Shown here: piece after piece, positions 24,255-33,146 of the stretch
Layout of the letters: each line of letters starts with the position of its first letter
Numbering within the stretch: the stretch's first letter is position 1
Assembly: GCF_002435945.1 (NCBI RefSeq)
Contig: NZ_DIXC01000039.1
Span: forward strand, 1-48,257
Reading direction: 5' to 3'
Source: Mesotoga sp. UBA6090
Lineage (GTDB): Bacteria > Thermotogota > Thermotogae > Petrotogales > Kosmotogaceae
DNA: 48,257 nucleotides
Translations under genes and position numbers: made by a program
Notes under the pieces: generated by a model
What the model was told of the DNA's origin: nothing
Databases searched by the model: none
The model's input: only the letters and a program-made list of their open reading frames with translations

Positions 24255-24481
24255 ACGTACACCACCGTCACTTCGTCTATACGAACGGAGATCACATCAT
24301 CTCTGTAGGTTATGAAATTCGGTATCCCATACTTTACAAGCTCCATCTTTAGCAGCCCACAGTATGTAGGAAGATGATCTCTGAATCCGATTCTCTTTGC
24401 GAGAAACCTTACTCTGTTCTCTACTGTGTCCTCCGTCGCTATGTCGTTCCCTAACATTTTGAATGGGATACTAATATCCAT
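24251..24481 (-). CDS. gpW / gp25-like baseplate wedge protein (by position)
   Basis: A protein of 76 residues lying exactly where W/gp25 is expected, directly before J. It is shorter than usual gp25-like proteins (about 100-130 residues), but ENRVRFLAKRIGFRDHLPTY, then CGLLKMELVKYGIPNFI, resembles the C-terminal helix-strand core. The start at 24481 is set by GGAG 6 bases upstream. The assignment depends mostly on gene order. Confidence 0.45.
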   Translation of the reverse strand: MDISIPFKMLGNDIATEDTVENRVRFLAKRIGFRDHLPTYCGLLKMELVKYGIPNFITYRDDVISVRIDEVTVVYV

Positions 24482-24482
24482 G

Positions 24483-24761
24483 TCAATCTCCTTCAAACAC
24501 TGATAGGATAATCGGAGACGTTGCTGGATTCAGAACAACTGCGTATTCACCTATGAATCCCTCTATCTCTGATTGCGTGAATCTATCTACTGTGCTTCCA
24601 CCTATCGTGATAGTTCCATTCATGTATGCTGGTATAGAACACACCGCTTTGCGCGATGTTTTCAAGAGATGAATCGAAAATGTTTTGTCTGTGCTGTCAT
24701 ATCCTTCTATAAGCCCAATGTCTATTGTTATTTGTGAATCGTTCTTGACTAAGAGCCTCAT
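24483..24761 (-). CDS. small OB-like protein at the baseplate spike (gpV) position
   Basis: A protein of 92 residues, all beta: IDIGLIEGYDSTDKTFSIHL, then SRKAVCSIPAYMNGTITIGG, and GEYAVVLNPATSPIILSVFE. This strand pattern, with a GEYxVVL near the end, resembles the N-terminal OB domain of gpV-type spike proteins. No beta-helix or metal-binding HxH tip follows. It is coupled to the hub gene by a 4-base overlap. It may be a minimal spike base or an adaptor; the tip would then be encoded elsewhere. Confidence 0.4.
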   Translation of the reverse strand: MRLLVKNDSQITIDIGLIEGYDSTDKTFSIHLLKTSRKAVCSIPAYMNGTITIGGSTVDRFTQSEIEGFIGEYAVVLNPATSPIILSVFEGD

Positions 24762-25744
24762 GCCTCGCATACAGTAATCACCGTTCTTTCGCCACCTGCT
24801 GCTATGTAGTGCTTGACAGCAACAACTTGATACAACGTTCCACCTATGTACGCTTTGTCAAGAGGGCCTATGTCTGTAAGACCCACAAGCTCAACCTCTT
24901 TAGTAAGCGACGCTTCCCTTATCTCCAATACTCTCTTGTGTACTGCGCTTCTTAGGCCGTCTGTAGTATTTACATATGCGTTGTCTTCTACCGTAAGAAC
25001 GTCAACAAGCTCTACCGAAGACTCGAACACATCTTCTTCAACGGTCATCAGTTCTGCTTTCTTGCCGCCAAATTCGGAGTTATCTACTATCGCCCTTCCG
25101 AGAACTTTAGTGTAAACTTCCGAACCGCCATATAACTCATAGGTTATATTTCTCACTTCGTCGTCTGTGAATGAGTATGTTATTGAACCTTCTTCAGGAA
25201 ACTCTTCGTCTATGTAAACTTTCCAGCCGTTAACGTACAATTTCAGTTTGAAATGCTCCGCTATCTCTTCGAGAGCTGACATAATCATTTTTCCTATGAA
25301 AGTGTCGCTCTTAAACATTTTGTCTGCAATGCTTGTGCTAAATGTGAATCCAGAAGGAAGAATAGCTTTTAGTACGTCAGATACCCTCGTGTTTTGAATA
25401 AACGCAACCTTGCACTCGTTCCTCGAAAGAAGAATGGAAGGAGACGCTATTGTATATTGAGCAAGGTTTCCTTGAATCTCTATCCGCGTGCAAACACCCT
25501 GAAAGTGTATGATTGGATTGTAAACAGGGTAGTCAACACAAGCTGGCATGAAAAGCTCGTAAGGCTGAAACGTTTTCTCGCAAGTTACTATGCAGGTATC
25601 ATTACTCTTGTCCCTGCTTATATCAACCTCGATACTGCTTATCCTGTCCATAGCGTCTCTCTGCTCCATTGACTGAACCGCATAAGACGAGGCAAGAATG
25701 TTCTCTGCGCTTGCTACCGTCTTTGCCGTTGTATCCAAGCTCAT
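24758..25744 (-). CDS. late control protein D-like baseplate hub
   Basis: A protein of 328 residues. The family's pattern is visible: a first domain describing local vectors (DRISSIEVDISRDKSNDTCI), then IHFQGVCTRIEIQGNLAQYT, then VLKAILPSGFTFSTS and a helical IMSALEEIAEHFKLKLYVNG. This is the fold shared by P2 gpD, Mu gp44 and T4 gp27. It forms the trimeric hub between the tube and the spike. I chose ATG 25744, which overlaps the stop of the previous gene (ATGA). Confidence 0.75.
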   Translation of the reverse strand: MSLDTTAKTVASAENILASSYAVQSMEQRDAMDRISSIEVDISRDKSNDTCIVTCEKTFQPYELFMPACVDYPVYNPIIHFQGVCTRIEIQGNLAQYTIASPSILLSRNECKVAFIQNTRVSDVLKAILPSGFTFSTSIADKMFKSDTFIGKMIMSALEEIAEHFKLKLYVNGWKVYIDEEFPEEGSITYSFTDDEVRNITYELYGGSEVYTKVLGRAIVDNSEFGGKKAELMTVEEDVFESSVELVDVLTVEDNAYVNTTDGLRSAVHKRVLEIREASLTKEVELVGLTDIGPLDKAYIGGTLYQVVAVKHYIAAGGERTVITVCEA

Positions 25745-26109
25745 TGCGTTACCTCGATAATTCCTTCGCATTCAACGAGACTCAAAGCACAGTTGAAAAA
25801 CTCTCCGTCATCATCGTAAGAGTATTCTTCGATTACTACGCTGTATAATTCAGGCTGGCCCGAAATGTCTTCGATACTCAGGACACAGAGTCTCGCTTCG
25901 GTAAACCATTCATAAAGAGTGTCTGCAATGCTTTTTTCTGTAGTGTTTATATTCATTCCAAATGTCTTAGGCTCGTTTCCATCGTAAATGAAGTAATTCT
26001 TTCTCGATAACGATGTAAAACACTCTAAGCGCGGCTTGCCTCCACCGCGCTTGAGTGATTCAGTCTCTATCTTAATAGGAGTTTTGCCCTCTGGACAAAG
26101 TGTAATCAT
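25741..26109 (-). CDS. tail protein between tape measure and hub (gpU/X position)
   Basis: A protein of 122 residues, mixed alpha/beta, not recognised by motif. SYDDDGEFFNCALSLVEC, near the C-terminus, resembles the strand pattern of tail-tube-end proteins that precede the hub. Gene order (tape measure, this, gpD) matches P2 U/X and the DNA-circulation-protein position in Mu. It could be the hub adaptor connecting tube and gpD. There is no LysM motif. Confidence 0.45.
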   Translation of the reverse strand: MITLCPEGKTPIKIETESLKRGGGKPRLECFTSLSRKNYFIYDGNEPKTFGMNINTTEKSIADTLYEWFTEARLCVLSIEDISGQPELYSVVIEEYSYDDDGEFFNCALSLVECEGIIEVTQ

Positions 26110-26113
26110 GCTA

Positions 26114-29100
26114 TCACCTGCTCTTGAGTGCTTCTAGGTCGATCTTCCTTTGTATGAACCGCCATATTCTCTCGGGGTCATCTGATTGAATGTTGTATGT
26201 GTTGTTCTGATTTATAGTCTTCCCTGCGGAATCAACGTTTGGCGCGTTCTGCTGAACAACGTTCTTAAAGGAATCGAAGTTGTTCGTGCCATTCTCCATG
26301 ATGCTTGCGCTTGCTGCTTCGGTCTCTTCTTTCGGCTGGAATATCTTTTGCCACCACGGAGTCCTGTCATTTACAAACTTATTTATAACCTGCTCTATGG
26401 TGCTTGTTATCCCTTTTATTAAGTCTGCAATCGCCTTGAAGAAACTGCTTAATTTCTCAACGATAAACGCGAGGAACTTTATTACTGGCGACAGAACAAC
26501 AGCAATCATCTTTAGTGGGAACAGCACTACCCTAACAAGAGTGTCTAGTCCGAAATCGATGAGCGGTTGGAAAGCCTCCCATAGCTCTGCAAACGCCTCT
26601 CGTATTGGTGAAAATGCTAATTTGAAATCGTCTCTTATCTTTCTGAACTGCTTTGCAATAGGGTCGAATATCTCCTTAGCAACCTTTAGTATTCTGTCTA
26701 GCCATTTAGAAACGGTCTGCACTGTACGAGAAAGTCCACCGAGAATCGGATTTGCCATGATAAGAGCTTTCAAGAGTTTAGGTATCGCTTCTCCTATTGC
26801 AGGCGCTATATTTGAAAGAATGTCTCCAACTGGTTTGAAGATCGCGGTAAACATATCCCATATTTCACCGAGACTGTTTAAGATCGGGCCAGTCAAGTCT
26901 TGAAACCACTGCTGATCTCCGAACAGCGCAAAGGCCGCAGTTATTCCTGCAATAGCAATTCCTATTGGCCCGAGTGCGGCGGCAAGCCCTGTAAGGTCTG
27001 CCCCTATCGCTGCACCAAATGTTGTTATGATTCCTGAAAGATCACCTATCTTTCCTCCGAGAATCGCCTGTATTCCGCTAGTTATGTTTCCTAATAATCC
27101 ACCAGTAACTTCATTTATGGAATTTCCTAACTCAGAGTTCTGCAGGTTATATACAGCAGCAAGCACTTTGTTTATTTCTGTGATAGCCTCGTCCATACCT
27201 AGACTCTTGAAGAACCTAGATAGAACGTCCGCAGTCCTCGAGTTAAGGGTATTATCAAGTGTAGTCATGATCGTGTTCCCTAGCGTTTCCATAGCGTCTT
27301 TAGCCTTGTTCTTTTCCTTCTCTATGTTCACGCTGAGAATCTCTACGATCTTTCTTCCTGCTTCGTCCAGCTTTGTCAACGGCCCTTTCTTAGCAGGAGA
27401 CTGAGGGAGAAAGAGCATCATTTGCTCAGTTATATACTCCATTGCATCATCAGCTATTTTTTTCCCGTCTCGTATTTGGTCTGCGAGCACCGCCACTATT
27501 CTTGATTGTGCTAGGGCTTTTTCTGTCGGCGCAAGGTCTATCCATTTCTCGCTAGCGATTACAAACCTTTCTCCAAGCGCCTCAATGATCTGCTGAAGCT
27601 GGTCAGGCGTTTTAACGTTGGCCTCAAATATCTTATATAGGTCGCTCTGAACAGCCATAGTTCCTCTTACTGTATCTGTTTTTGCTTGCAACTTATCTAA
27701 TTCGCCGTTCATTCTAGCAAAATGATCTTCAATCGGTTTGAATAGCATCTTGAAGAAGTCGGCAACTCCCCTGAATATGTTCTTCAGATTGTTGAACATT
27801 CTTCCTATCCACTCGGTAACCTTGCCCCAATTCTTAACTAAGGCAATAATCCCAATTATTGCCGCTGAGATAGCTGCGAATATAAGTACGGCAGGGTGCG
27901 CCATCATGAGGCCGAATACGTATGAAACGCCATTCCACATTCCCAACACTCCTGCCTTTATATACGCGAAGGCGGCCACTCCTAGAGCTTTGATCGGAGC
28001 AAATATCTTTCCGATGAGCGATGAGACTTTGGATAGGTACATTCCTATTCCCATAACATACATCTTGATCTTTCCGATAACGAGGTGCGTCATGTTGCTA
28101 AAGAACATTCCTATGCCCTTTAGATACATCTGAGCTTGAAACTTCAATCCGCTAAATAGTCCTTTGATTCCCTTTCCAACGGCTGAGGGTAGCTTGTGCA
28201 TATTGTGCCAGACAACTTTCGCGCCAGTCGCAACGTCATTCCCGAATGTCTTAGCCCATTTGAACGCTCCACTTGCTTTATCTTTTATTACTTCAAACGC
28301 GTACTGTATTTTGAACAGGAGTCCGTCTTTCGCTCCTATCAGCTTGAGCCTTGTTGCCAGCTCTTTTGCCATTATGAGAGCTTTAATTCTCATAACGAGA
28401 GCTATGATCTTGATCGCCTGACCTCCGATAACTCCTAATACTGTTGTAAATATCAAACACCTTGCTATGAATCCTTGCATCATAGGAGTCAGTTTGGAGA
28501 ACCATGTAGCAATCTTTGAAATAAACGCAGCAAGATCAACTACTAGAGGCTTGAGCGCAATACCTATCTGATAGAGTGCAGCGACGATCGCGTTCCTAGC
28601 CATAATCATCTGAGCAGCCATTGACTCGGTTCTTATGTTGTACTTCTCCTGCAGAAGGCTTATGTCGTATCTCTCGGCAATATCTAGCAATGATTGTTTT
28701 AGTGCCGTAGAGTCTATTGCAGGTATGCTTGCAACTTCAAATATCTCCTGCATTAAATCCGTGAATCCTTCTTTGGTCTTGAGCATTCCGCTTTGAAGGG
28801 CGTTGTTTAGAATCGTGTCAACATTATCTGCAAGCTCCGTAAGCTCATCTTCTGAAATCTTCGAGTGATCTATTGATATGCTTATCGCCCTGCTGATAGT
28901 CTCTGCTCTTGTCTTCTCCGTTGGCCACGCTTCATAAGCAAGCCCCCTAACTTTCTTAAGAGCATCTACCTGAGTCTTCAACTTCTGAACTGCTTCAGTA
29001 CCTCTTATGTTGAATATGTCTCTCAAAACGCTCTCTATTGGCGCGCCTATGTCACCAGCAGAAATAATGTCTTGAAAGCTTTCGAAGAGTGTGCCTAGCT

Positions 29101-30250
29101 CGTCTAGCTCTCCTTCTTCGAAATACTTCGAGAAGTTAACTTCGCCGCCGAGCTTTGCCATCTGTTCTTCTGACTTCTTCGCAAACTGTCCTAGCACTTC
29201 AGCGAGAAGCAGCACAGGGTCTTGAATGAACATTGTCTGGTATTCTCTGAGTTTGTCTTCTGGTACTGCCGTACCGAGCGAATAAAGGCCCTTAGTAATT
29301 GCTCCAGCATCAGGAGCTGACTCTTTCAATGCGTCAAACGCAGCGAAGTCATAATCGTAGTCTAGGAAGGCGATAATCTTTCTCATCTTGTTTACATCGG
29401 CAAGGTCAATGAAGAGCCTTCTCGTAGCAGTACCTGCTCTCTCAGCAGTCATACCCACCTGTATAAGAGCCGTGTTGACAGCAGCAATATCTTGAGGCGA
29501 AAGTCCTTCTGCGATTTTACCTGTCCTGAACATTGCTTCAGCAATCTCGCCAGCATGAGCTGGTGTGCTTGTAGCCAAGTAAGTTAACATAGATGCGAAG
29601 TCGTCCATGTCTGCTGTCGTCAGCGCAAATGTCTGTCTGAATTTAGCGAGGTATTCGGCCCATCTTTCAGGAGAAAGGTTCTGGTCGATAGATGCAATCT
29701 TTGCTACCGTGTCCATGAAGGTCTCCATGTCGTTTCCAGTCAAACCCAACTGAGCAACGACAATAGCAAGATCAGCCAGCTCTTCCGTTTTTATAGGTGT
29801 TGTCAATCCTAAGTTCTTAACATATGCGTCTAGCTCGGCCATGTCCGCTTCGTATTGAATTTTGTATGCTTCGTCTCCAAACGGATTGTAGGAGATCGCT
29901 CTTACCCTCGCCATCTTGTCTTCTAAACTTGCTGAAAGGTTTACTATGCCAGCAGTGGCGACACCCGATGCAATCCCTATACGAGTCATCGTCGTGCCTA
30001 TCATATCCAGCTTGCTTGCGTTAACCAGCAATCTGTTTATGTCATCGTGCATTTGTCTGAAAGACGCGCTGAACGTTTTGCCTGACTTAGCCGCTTCTCG
30101 TTCAAACCTAGCTATCGCTCTTCCAGCCTTGTTATTGAGCTGAAAGGCCATTGACTCTATTCGTCTGTTTATCGCGTCGAAGGTTCTACTGAACCTGTCA
30201 ACTGTTGTTATCACTATTGATAGCTTCAGAGCGTCGCCTAGCGTTGGCAT
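26114..30250 (-). CDS. tail tape measure protein
   Basis: A protein of 1378 residues, the longest gene in the window. The N-terminal 450 residues are helical with the TMP10-type segment (EELADLAIVVAQLGLTGNDM). Hydrophobic stretches lie around 600-640 (VLGVIGGQAIKIIALVMRIK), about 810-830 (HPAVLIFAAISAAIIGIIAL) and about 1100 (IGIAIAGITAAFALFGD), as usual for proteins that insert into the host membrane at DNA entry. By the common 0.15 nm per residue rule the tail would be about 200 nm. It starts at ATG 30250, with AGGTGAG just upstream. It contains no peptidase motif that I can see. Confidence 0.92.
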   Translation of the reverse strand: MPTLGDALKLSIVITTVDRFSRTFDAINRRIESMAFQLNNKAGRAIARFEREAAKSGKTFSASFRQMHDDINRLLVNASKLDMIGTTMTRIGIASGVATAGIVNLSASLEDKMARVRAISYNPFGDEAYKIQYEADMAELDAYVKNLGLTTPIKTEELADLAIVVAQLGLTGNDMETFMDTVAKIASIDQNLSPERWAEYLAKFRQTFALTTADMDDFASMLTYLATSTPAHAGEIAEAMFRTGKIAEGLSPQDIAAVNTALIQVGMTAERAGTATRRLFIDLADVNKMRKIIAFLDYDYDFAAFDALKESAPDAGAITKGLYSLGTAVPEDKLREYQTMFIQDPVLLLAEVLGQFAKKSEEQMAKLGGEVNFSKYFEEGELDELGTLFESFQDIISAGDIGAPIESVLRDIFNIRGTEAVQKLKTQVDALKKVRGLAYEAWPTEKTRAETISRAISISIDHSKISEDELTELADNVDTILNNALQSGMLKTKEGFTDLMQEIFEVASIPAIDSTALKQSLLDIAERYDISLLQEKYNIRTESMAAQMIMARNAIVAALYQIGIALKPLVVDLAAFISKIATWFSKLTPMMQGFIARCLIFTTVLGVIGGQAIKIIALVMRIKALIMAKELATRLKLIGAKDGLLFKIQYAFEVIKDKASGAFKWAKTFGNDVATGAKVVWHNMHKLPSAVGKGIKGLFSGLKFQAQMYLKGIGMFFSNMTHLVIGKIKMYVMGIGMYLSKVSSLIGKIFAPIKALGVAAFAYIKAGVLGMWNGVSYVFGLMMAHPAVLIFAAISAAIIGIIALVKNWGKVTEWIGRMFNNLKNIFRGVADFFKMLFKPIEDHFARMNGELDKLQAKTDTVRGTMAVQSDLYKIFEANVKTPDQLQQIIEALGERFVIASEKWIDLAPTEKALAQSRIVAVLADQIRDGKKIADDAMEYITEQMMLFLPQSPAKKGPLTKLDEAGRKIVEILSVNIEKEKNKAKDAMETLGNTIMTTLDNTLNSRTADVLSRFFKSLGMDEAITEINKVLAAVYNLQNSELGNSINEVTGGLLGNITSGIQAILGGKIGDLSGIITTFGAAIGADLTGLAAALGPIGIAIAGITAAFALFGDQQWFQDLTGPILNSLGEIWDMFTAIFKPVGDILSNIAPAIGEAIPKLLKALIMANPILGGLSRTVQTVSKWLDRILKVAKEIFDPIAKQFRKIRDDFKLAFSPIREAFAELWEAFQPLIDFGLDTLVRVVLFPLKMIAVVLSPVIKFLAFIVEKLSSFFKAIADLIKGITSTIEQVINKFVNDRTPWWQKIFQPKEETEAASASIMENGTNNFDSFKNVVQQNAPNVDSAGKTINQNNTYNIQSDDPERIWRFIQRKIDLEALKSR

Positions 30251-30258
30251 AAACTCAC

Positions 30259-30701
30259 CTACTTTTTATTTTCCATTTCAACAATTCTCTTTGCAGCTTC
30301 GGTATAGATAGCAAGTTCTGTTGGACTCATCTCGATTACCTCTGTATAAGAAAAATGCAGGTATCGACAGATCATAGCGATCTGCAAATACACCGCATTT
30401 TTCCTTACGAGTTTTTTACCGCTGCTTCGTCAACGTTTACACCCGAGAAAGAGGTAACAGCTTCAGATACTTTTGTGAAGTCGTCCAAGTCCCAATTGGC
30501 AATGTCTTCAAGTGCGGATAGCTTTCTCTGTTCACCATCAACCTCGACTATCGCCATTGCAACAAGTTGCATACTCTTGAGCGTTGCGTCCTTTGCCGTT
30601 GCGTTCAAGAGATCGCGCATCTTTAGCTTTCTTGCTTTGATTACTGTACCGTCGCTTAACATGACTTCGATAAGAGCCTGATCTGGTGCTTTTTCCTTCA
30701 T
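30259..30701 (-). CDS. tail assembly chaperone, long form made by -1 frameshift (E+E' type)
   Basis: At the end of the chaperone gene the sequence A AAA AAC (30411-30417) sits in the correct phase, with AAA and AAC as the last zero-frame codons before SER-stop. A -1 slip continues as LVRKNAVYLQIAMICRYLHF and then SYTEVIEMSPTELAIY, ending at TAG 30259. This adds 50 residues, for a total of 147. The extension resembles P2 gpE', where a short helical MSLSEL-type segment is attached in the same way. A small hairpin (CAGATC / GATCTG, 30368-30384) lies 26 bases downstream of the slip. The long form binds the tape measure during tail assembly in related phages. The extension has no good start of its own. 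Confidence 0.7.
30405..30701 (-). CDS. tail assembly chaperone, short form (E/gp41 type)
   Basis: A protein of 98 residues. DQALIEVMLSDGTVIKARKL, then RDLLNATAKDATLKSMQLVA, and the acidic NWDLDDFTKVSEAVTSF are typical of tail assembly chaperones of contractile-tailed phages, located between tail tube and tape measure. I chose ATG 30701 because GGAGGT is 5 bases upstream; the frame from 30713 would put the ribosome site inside the gene. A hairpin terminator precedes it. Confidence 0.75.
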   Translation of the reverse strand: MKEKAPDQALIEVMLSDGTVIKARKLKMRDLLNATAKDATLKSMQLVAMAIVEVDGEQRKLSALEDIANWDLDDFTKVSEAVTSFSGVNVDEAAVKNS

Positions 30702-30716
30702 AAATACCTCCATAAG

Positions 30717-30743
30717 AAAACGACGGCAGGTTTCCCTGCCGTC
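30717..30743 (-). terminator. GAAA-tetraloop hairpin after the tail tube gene
   Basis: On the minus strand, 9-bp stem GACGGCAGG / CCTGCCGTC with loop GAAA, followed by GUUUUC. It is a strong stem with a short U-tract, placed between the tube gene and the chaperone gene. Likely a leaky terminator or RNA 3'-end stabiliser. Confidence 0.7.
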
Positions 30744-30782
30744 TCAATGTTTATCTATAACTATTTATGATTCTGGAACTGC

Positions 30783-31253
30783 TTATGCTTTTGGAACTGG
30801 GCCTACTTTCTCCATTCCGTTTGCCGCAATATCCATTGAAACTACTATAACATCTTCCTGCGGATATGATAGTTTCAGTGTCTTCACTTTTACGTCTGTC
30901 AACTTCCACGACCCGCCACCACTAGGCTCATCGAAAGTTATGCTCAAGGCGGGCTGTTCTTGAACAGCAGTTATTAGCGTAGAGTCATCTATCTTTGTGA
31001 GCTTAGCTCCGCCAGAGGCAAACCAACTAATAACGTCGTCCCAAAGTGTCCCATTCCTTGACAATCCGTCAATACTGCCAGTTACGTTTACCACTTTTGA
31101 GAGAACGTGCTGTACAACCGCTTTGCCCCTAACTCTCTTCTCGACTTCGTTCTTTTCGACGTTGACTTCAATATCACCGTCTGAAAGTAATTCGAGGCCG
31201 CTAGAACTAATGGTTACCTGCACATTCTCGCCCAAAAATACTTGAGTGCCCAT
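30783..31253 (-). CDS. tail tube protein
   Basis: A protein of 156 residues. It follows the sheath gene and starts MGTQVFLGENVQVTISSSG. The pattern (IEVNVEKNEVEKRVRGKAVV, then GSIDGLSRNGTLWDDVISWF) and the beta-rich remainder match contractile tail tube proteins. It stacks in hexamer rings to form the inner tail tube. It should be among the most expressed phage proteins; the hairpin at 30717 follows its gene. Confidence 0.8.
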   Translation of the reverse strand: MGTQVFLGENVQVTISSSGLELLSDGDIEVNVEKNEVEKRVRGKAVVQHVLSKVVNVTGSIDGLSRNGTLWDDVISWFASGGAKLTKIDDSTLITAVQEQPALSITFDEPSGGGSWKLTDVKVKTLKLSYPQEDVIVVSMDIAANGMEKVGPVPKA

Positions 31254-31267
31254 CTTCTACCTCCTTA

Positions 31268-32647
31268 CTACGCAGTCCGTTCTTCAACTGTTATTGAGAT
31301 TACTTTGTTAAGCTCGACCTCGATGTAGTGAGCAATGTATCTCGGCTTAACGTAAGACTGAGCAAGGAGTCTGCCAGTGCTTACCACTTCTGCCGTGTTA
31401 ATGCTCGCGTCGCAAACGTTTGAAAATTCCTCTATCCAATCTGCTCTCTTCAACCCATTCAAGTATCCGTCGCAGGCGGTTGTTACTTTCTTCCAGAGGT
31501 CTGCCCCATTAGGCTCTCCTACGTAGGTATCAAGAATCCCGTCAAGGTCTCTTGCTATGATGTTGAATACTCTTCTGACTCCAATCTGTCTCCAATCCGG
31601 AGTTGAGCTGAGCATAAGTCCGTGCCTTACAGCATATCCAGTACCCTTTAGCGTAAGCGGATTGACGTAAGCCACGATAAGCTGTTCCATCTCAGCAGCC
31701 GTTAGCCCTCTGTCTGTGCCTACACAGCCAAAGACAAACTGGTTTGCCGTAGATCTGTGTGGGTCCATCCTTCCAGCGATACCAGCGTAAACCATACCGC
31801 CGTTTATCGTGTAGTATGTCCCATTGATCTCGAACTTTGGATTAGGATACATTGTTGTGTTCTGACCGTCTGCGCTAACATAACTTGACACTTCTGTTAT
31901 TGCCGCTGCAAGTGTTGAAGCAATTATCGGAACAGCGGCTATCCTGTTGAGACTGGAACAATGTTCCATCAGAGCGGTGTTCTTCGCTGATGATGGAGTT
32001 CCACCAATTGTTACTATGTCAATGTCTGCGTCAGTCTCAAAGAGAGACAGCCCTGTCCTTGTGTCCGAACTAGAGTCGAACCCACCGATGTAGGAAGCAT
32101 CATTTACAGTACCGTCCGATCCAAGAGTGAAAGCCGTCGGCGTAATGTCATCAGGAACGACAGACCCATCTTTGACAGCAGTAACGAGAGTGCTTGTTGC
32201 GTTTATGAGCTCGACAAGACCATCAAGAGTTGTGAATGAAAATGTCTCGGTAGTCGAACCGTAAACCAAAGTAAGGACTCCGTTTGCAACCGCCACGGTG
32301 ATGTTGTTGCCGTATGCTCCTTTGTACTTTGCTGTAAGCGTGAGAGCTGTCTCGGCTCCAGCACCAAGCGCTTTGGACGCATACTCTGCAGCAGAGCCAA
32401 CCACTCTTACAACTTTCAACGCTTTCGGTTTCTGAAGGAGAATCGCATACAACGCTCTTGCGTCAGCTTTTGTCAGACCTCCGAGCTTTGTATTTATCTC
32501 TCCTGATGTATTTATTGTAATGACTTCGTTTGTCGGGCCGAAAACGAAATCTCCGACAAATCCTACTGTTCCTCCGTTTCCAGACACATTCGGAGCGACT
32601 GGAAAGGTGTTAACTGATACGGTAACTCCGGGTATAATACTCGACAT
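31268..32647 (-). CDS. tail sheath protein
   Basis: A protein of 459 residues. The start IPGVTVSVNTFPVAP is typical, then GTVGFVGDFVFGPTNEVITI. The conserved C-terminal block reads LMLSSTPDWRQIGVRRVFNI, then IARDLDGILDTYVGEPN, WKKVTTACDGYL and a handshake-strand end YIAHYIEVELNKVISITVEE. It forms the contractile outer tube. Its presence shows that the virion is a myovirus. Confidence 0.92.
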   Translation of the reverse strand: MSSIIPGVTVSVNTFPVAPNVSGNGGTVGFVGDFVFGPTNEVITINTSGEINTKLGGLTKADARALYAILLQKPKALKVVRVVGSAAEYASKALGAGAETALTLTAKYKGAYGNNITVAVANGVLTLVYGSTTETFSFTTLDGLVELINATSTLVTAVKDGSVVPDDITPTAFTLGSDGTVNDASYIGGFDSSSDTRTGLSLFETDADIDIVTIGGTPSSAKNTALMEHCSSLNRIAAVPIIASTLAAAITEVSSYVSADGQNTTMYPNPKFEINGTYYTINGGMVYAGIAGRMDPHRSTANQFVFGCVGTDRGLTAAEMEQLIVAYVNPLTLKGTGYAVRHGLMLSSTPDWRQIGVRRVFNIIARDLDGILDTYVGEPNGADLWKKVTTACDGYLNGLKRADWIEEFSNVCDASINTAEVVSTGRLLAQSYVKPRYIAHYIEVELNKVISITVEERTA

Positions 32648-32659
32648 TGTTGTGCCTCC

Positions 32660-33142
32660 TTATGTCTTCGTTATGATTGAATCTGCGTCTAACACTAGCT
32701 TTGATTCTTCCTCGTACATATTGAATCCCCAAAACCTGCAATCAAGAGAAAAGCGATAGTAGTCCTCGTCGTTTTCAGTTTCGAAGTGTGTTATGTGCCT
32801 GAAGAATATCGGATCGAGAAAAGTTGCATCTCTTATCGTCTTCATAGCCGAGTGCAAACTGCTGAACAGAGAATCTCTTTCTCTCGATGATTTTGCGAAT
32901 ATGTCCAGTTGAAAGAGAATCGAGTAAGCATCTGTCGATCTAAGAAGCGTCGCAGCAGTCGCCGTCTTGCTTTCAATAGTTATGGTAATAAACTTGACAG
33001 GCTGACCAGAGACCCTCGTAACCACTATGCTAGGCATTGACTGCTGCGCTTTTGTGTAGTCGGTTATTACGTTCGCGGATACCGAGTAAGTTGTAAAGTA
33101 TGCTTTGATTTGTCTAATGAGGCTATCAATGAACTTCTCCAT
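32660..33142 (-). CDS. tail terminator / tail completion protein (by position)
   Basis: A protein of 160 residues. It lies between the gp10-like neck protein and the sheath, where tail terminators are found. Mixed alpha/beta, with paired strands SYSILFQLDIFAKSS-like (AYSILFQLDIFAKS) and SMKTIRD helix, then a strand DYYRFSLDCRFWGF. This fits the fold of lambda gpU-type terminators. There is no unique motif. Confidence 0.55.
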   Translation of the reverse strand: MEKFIDSLIRQIKAYFTTYSVSANVITDYTKAQQSMPSIVVTRVSGQPVKFITITIESKTATAATLLRSTDAYSILFQLDIFAKSSRERDSLFSSLHSAMKTIRDATFLDPIFFRHITHFETENDEDYYRFSLDCRFWGFNMYEEESKLVLDADSIITKT

Positions 33143-33146
33143 ACGA

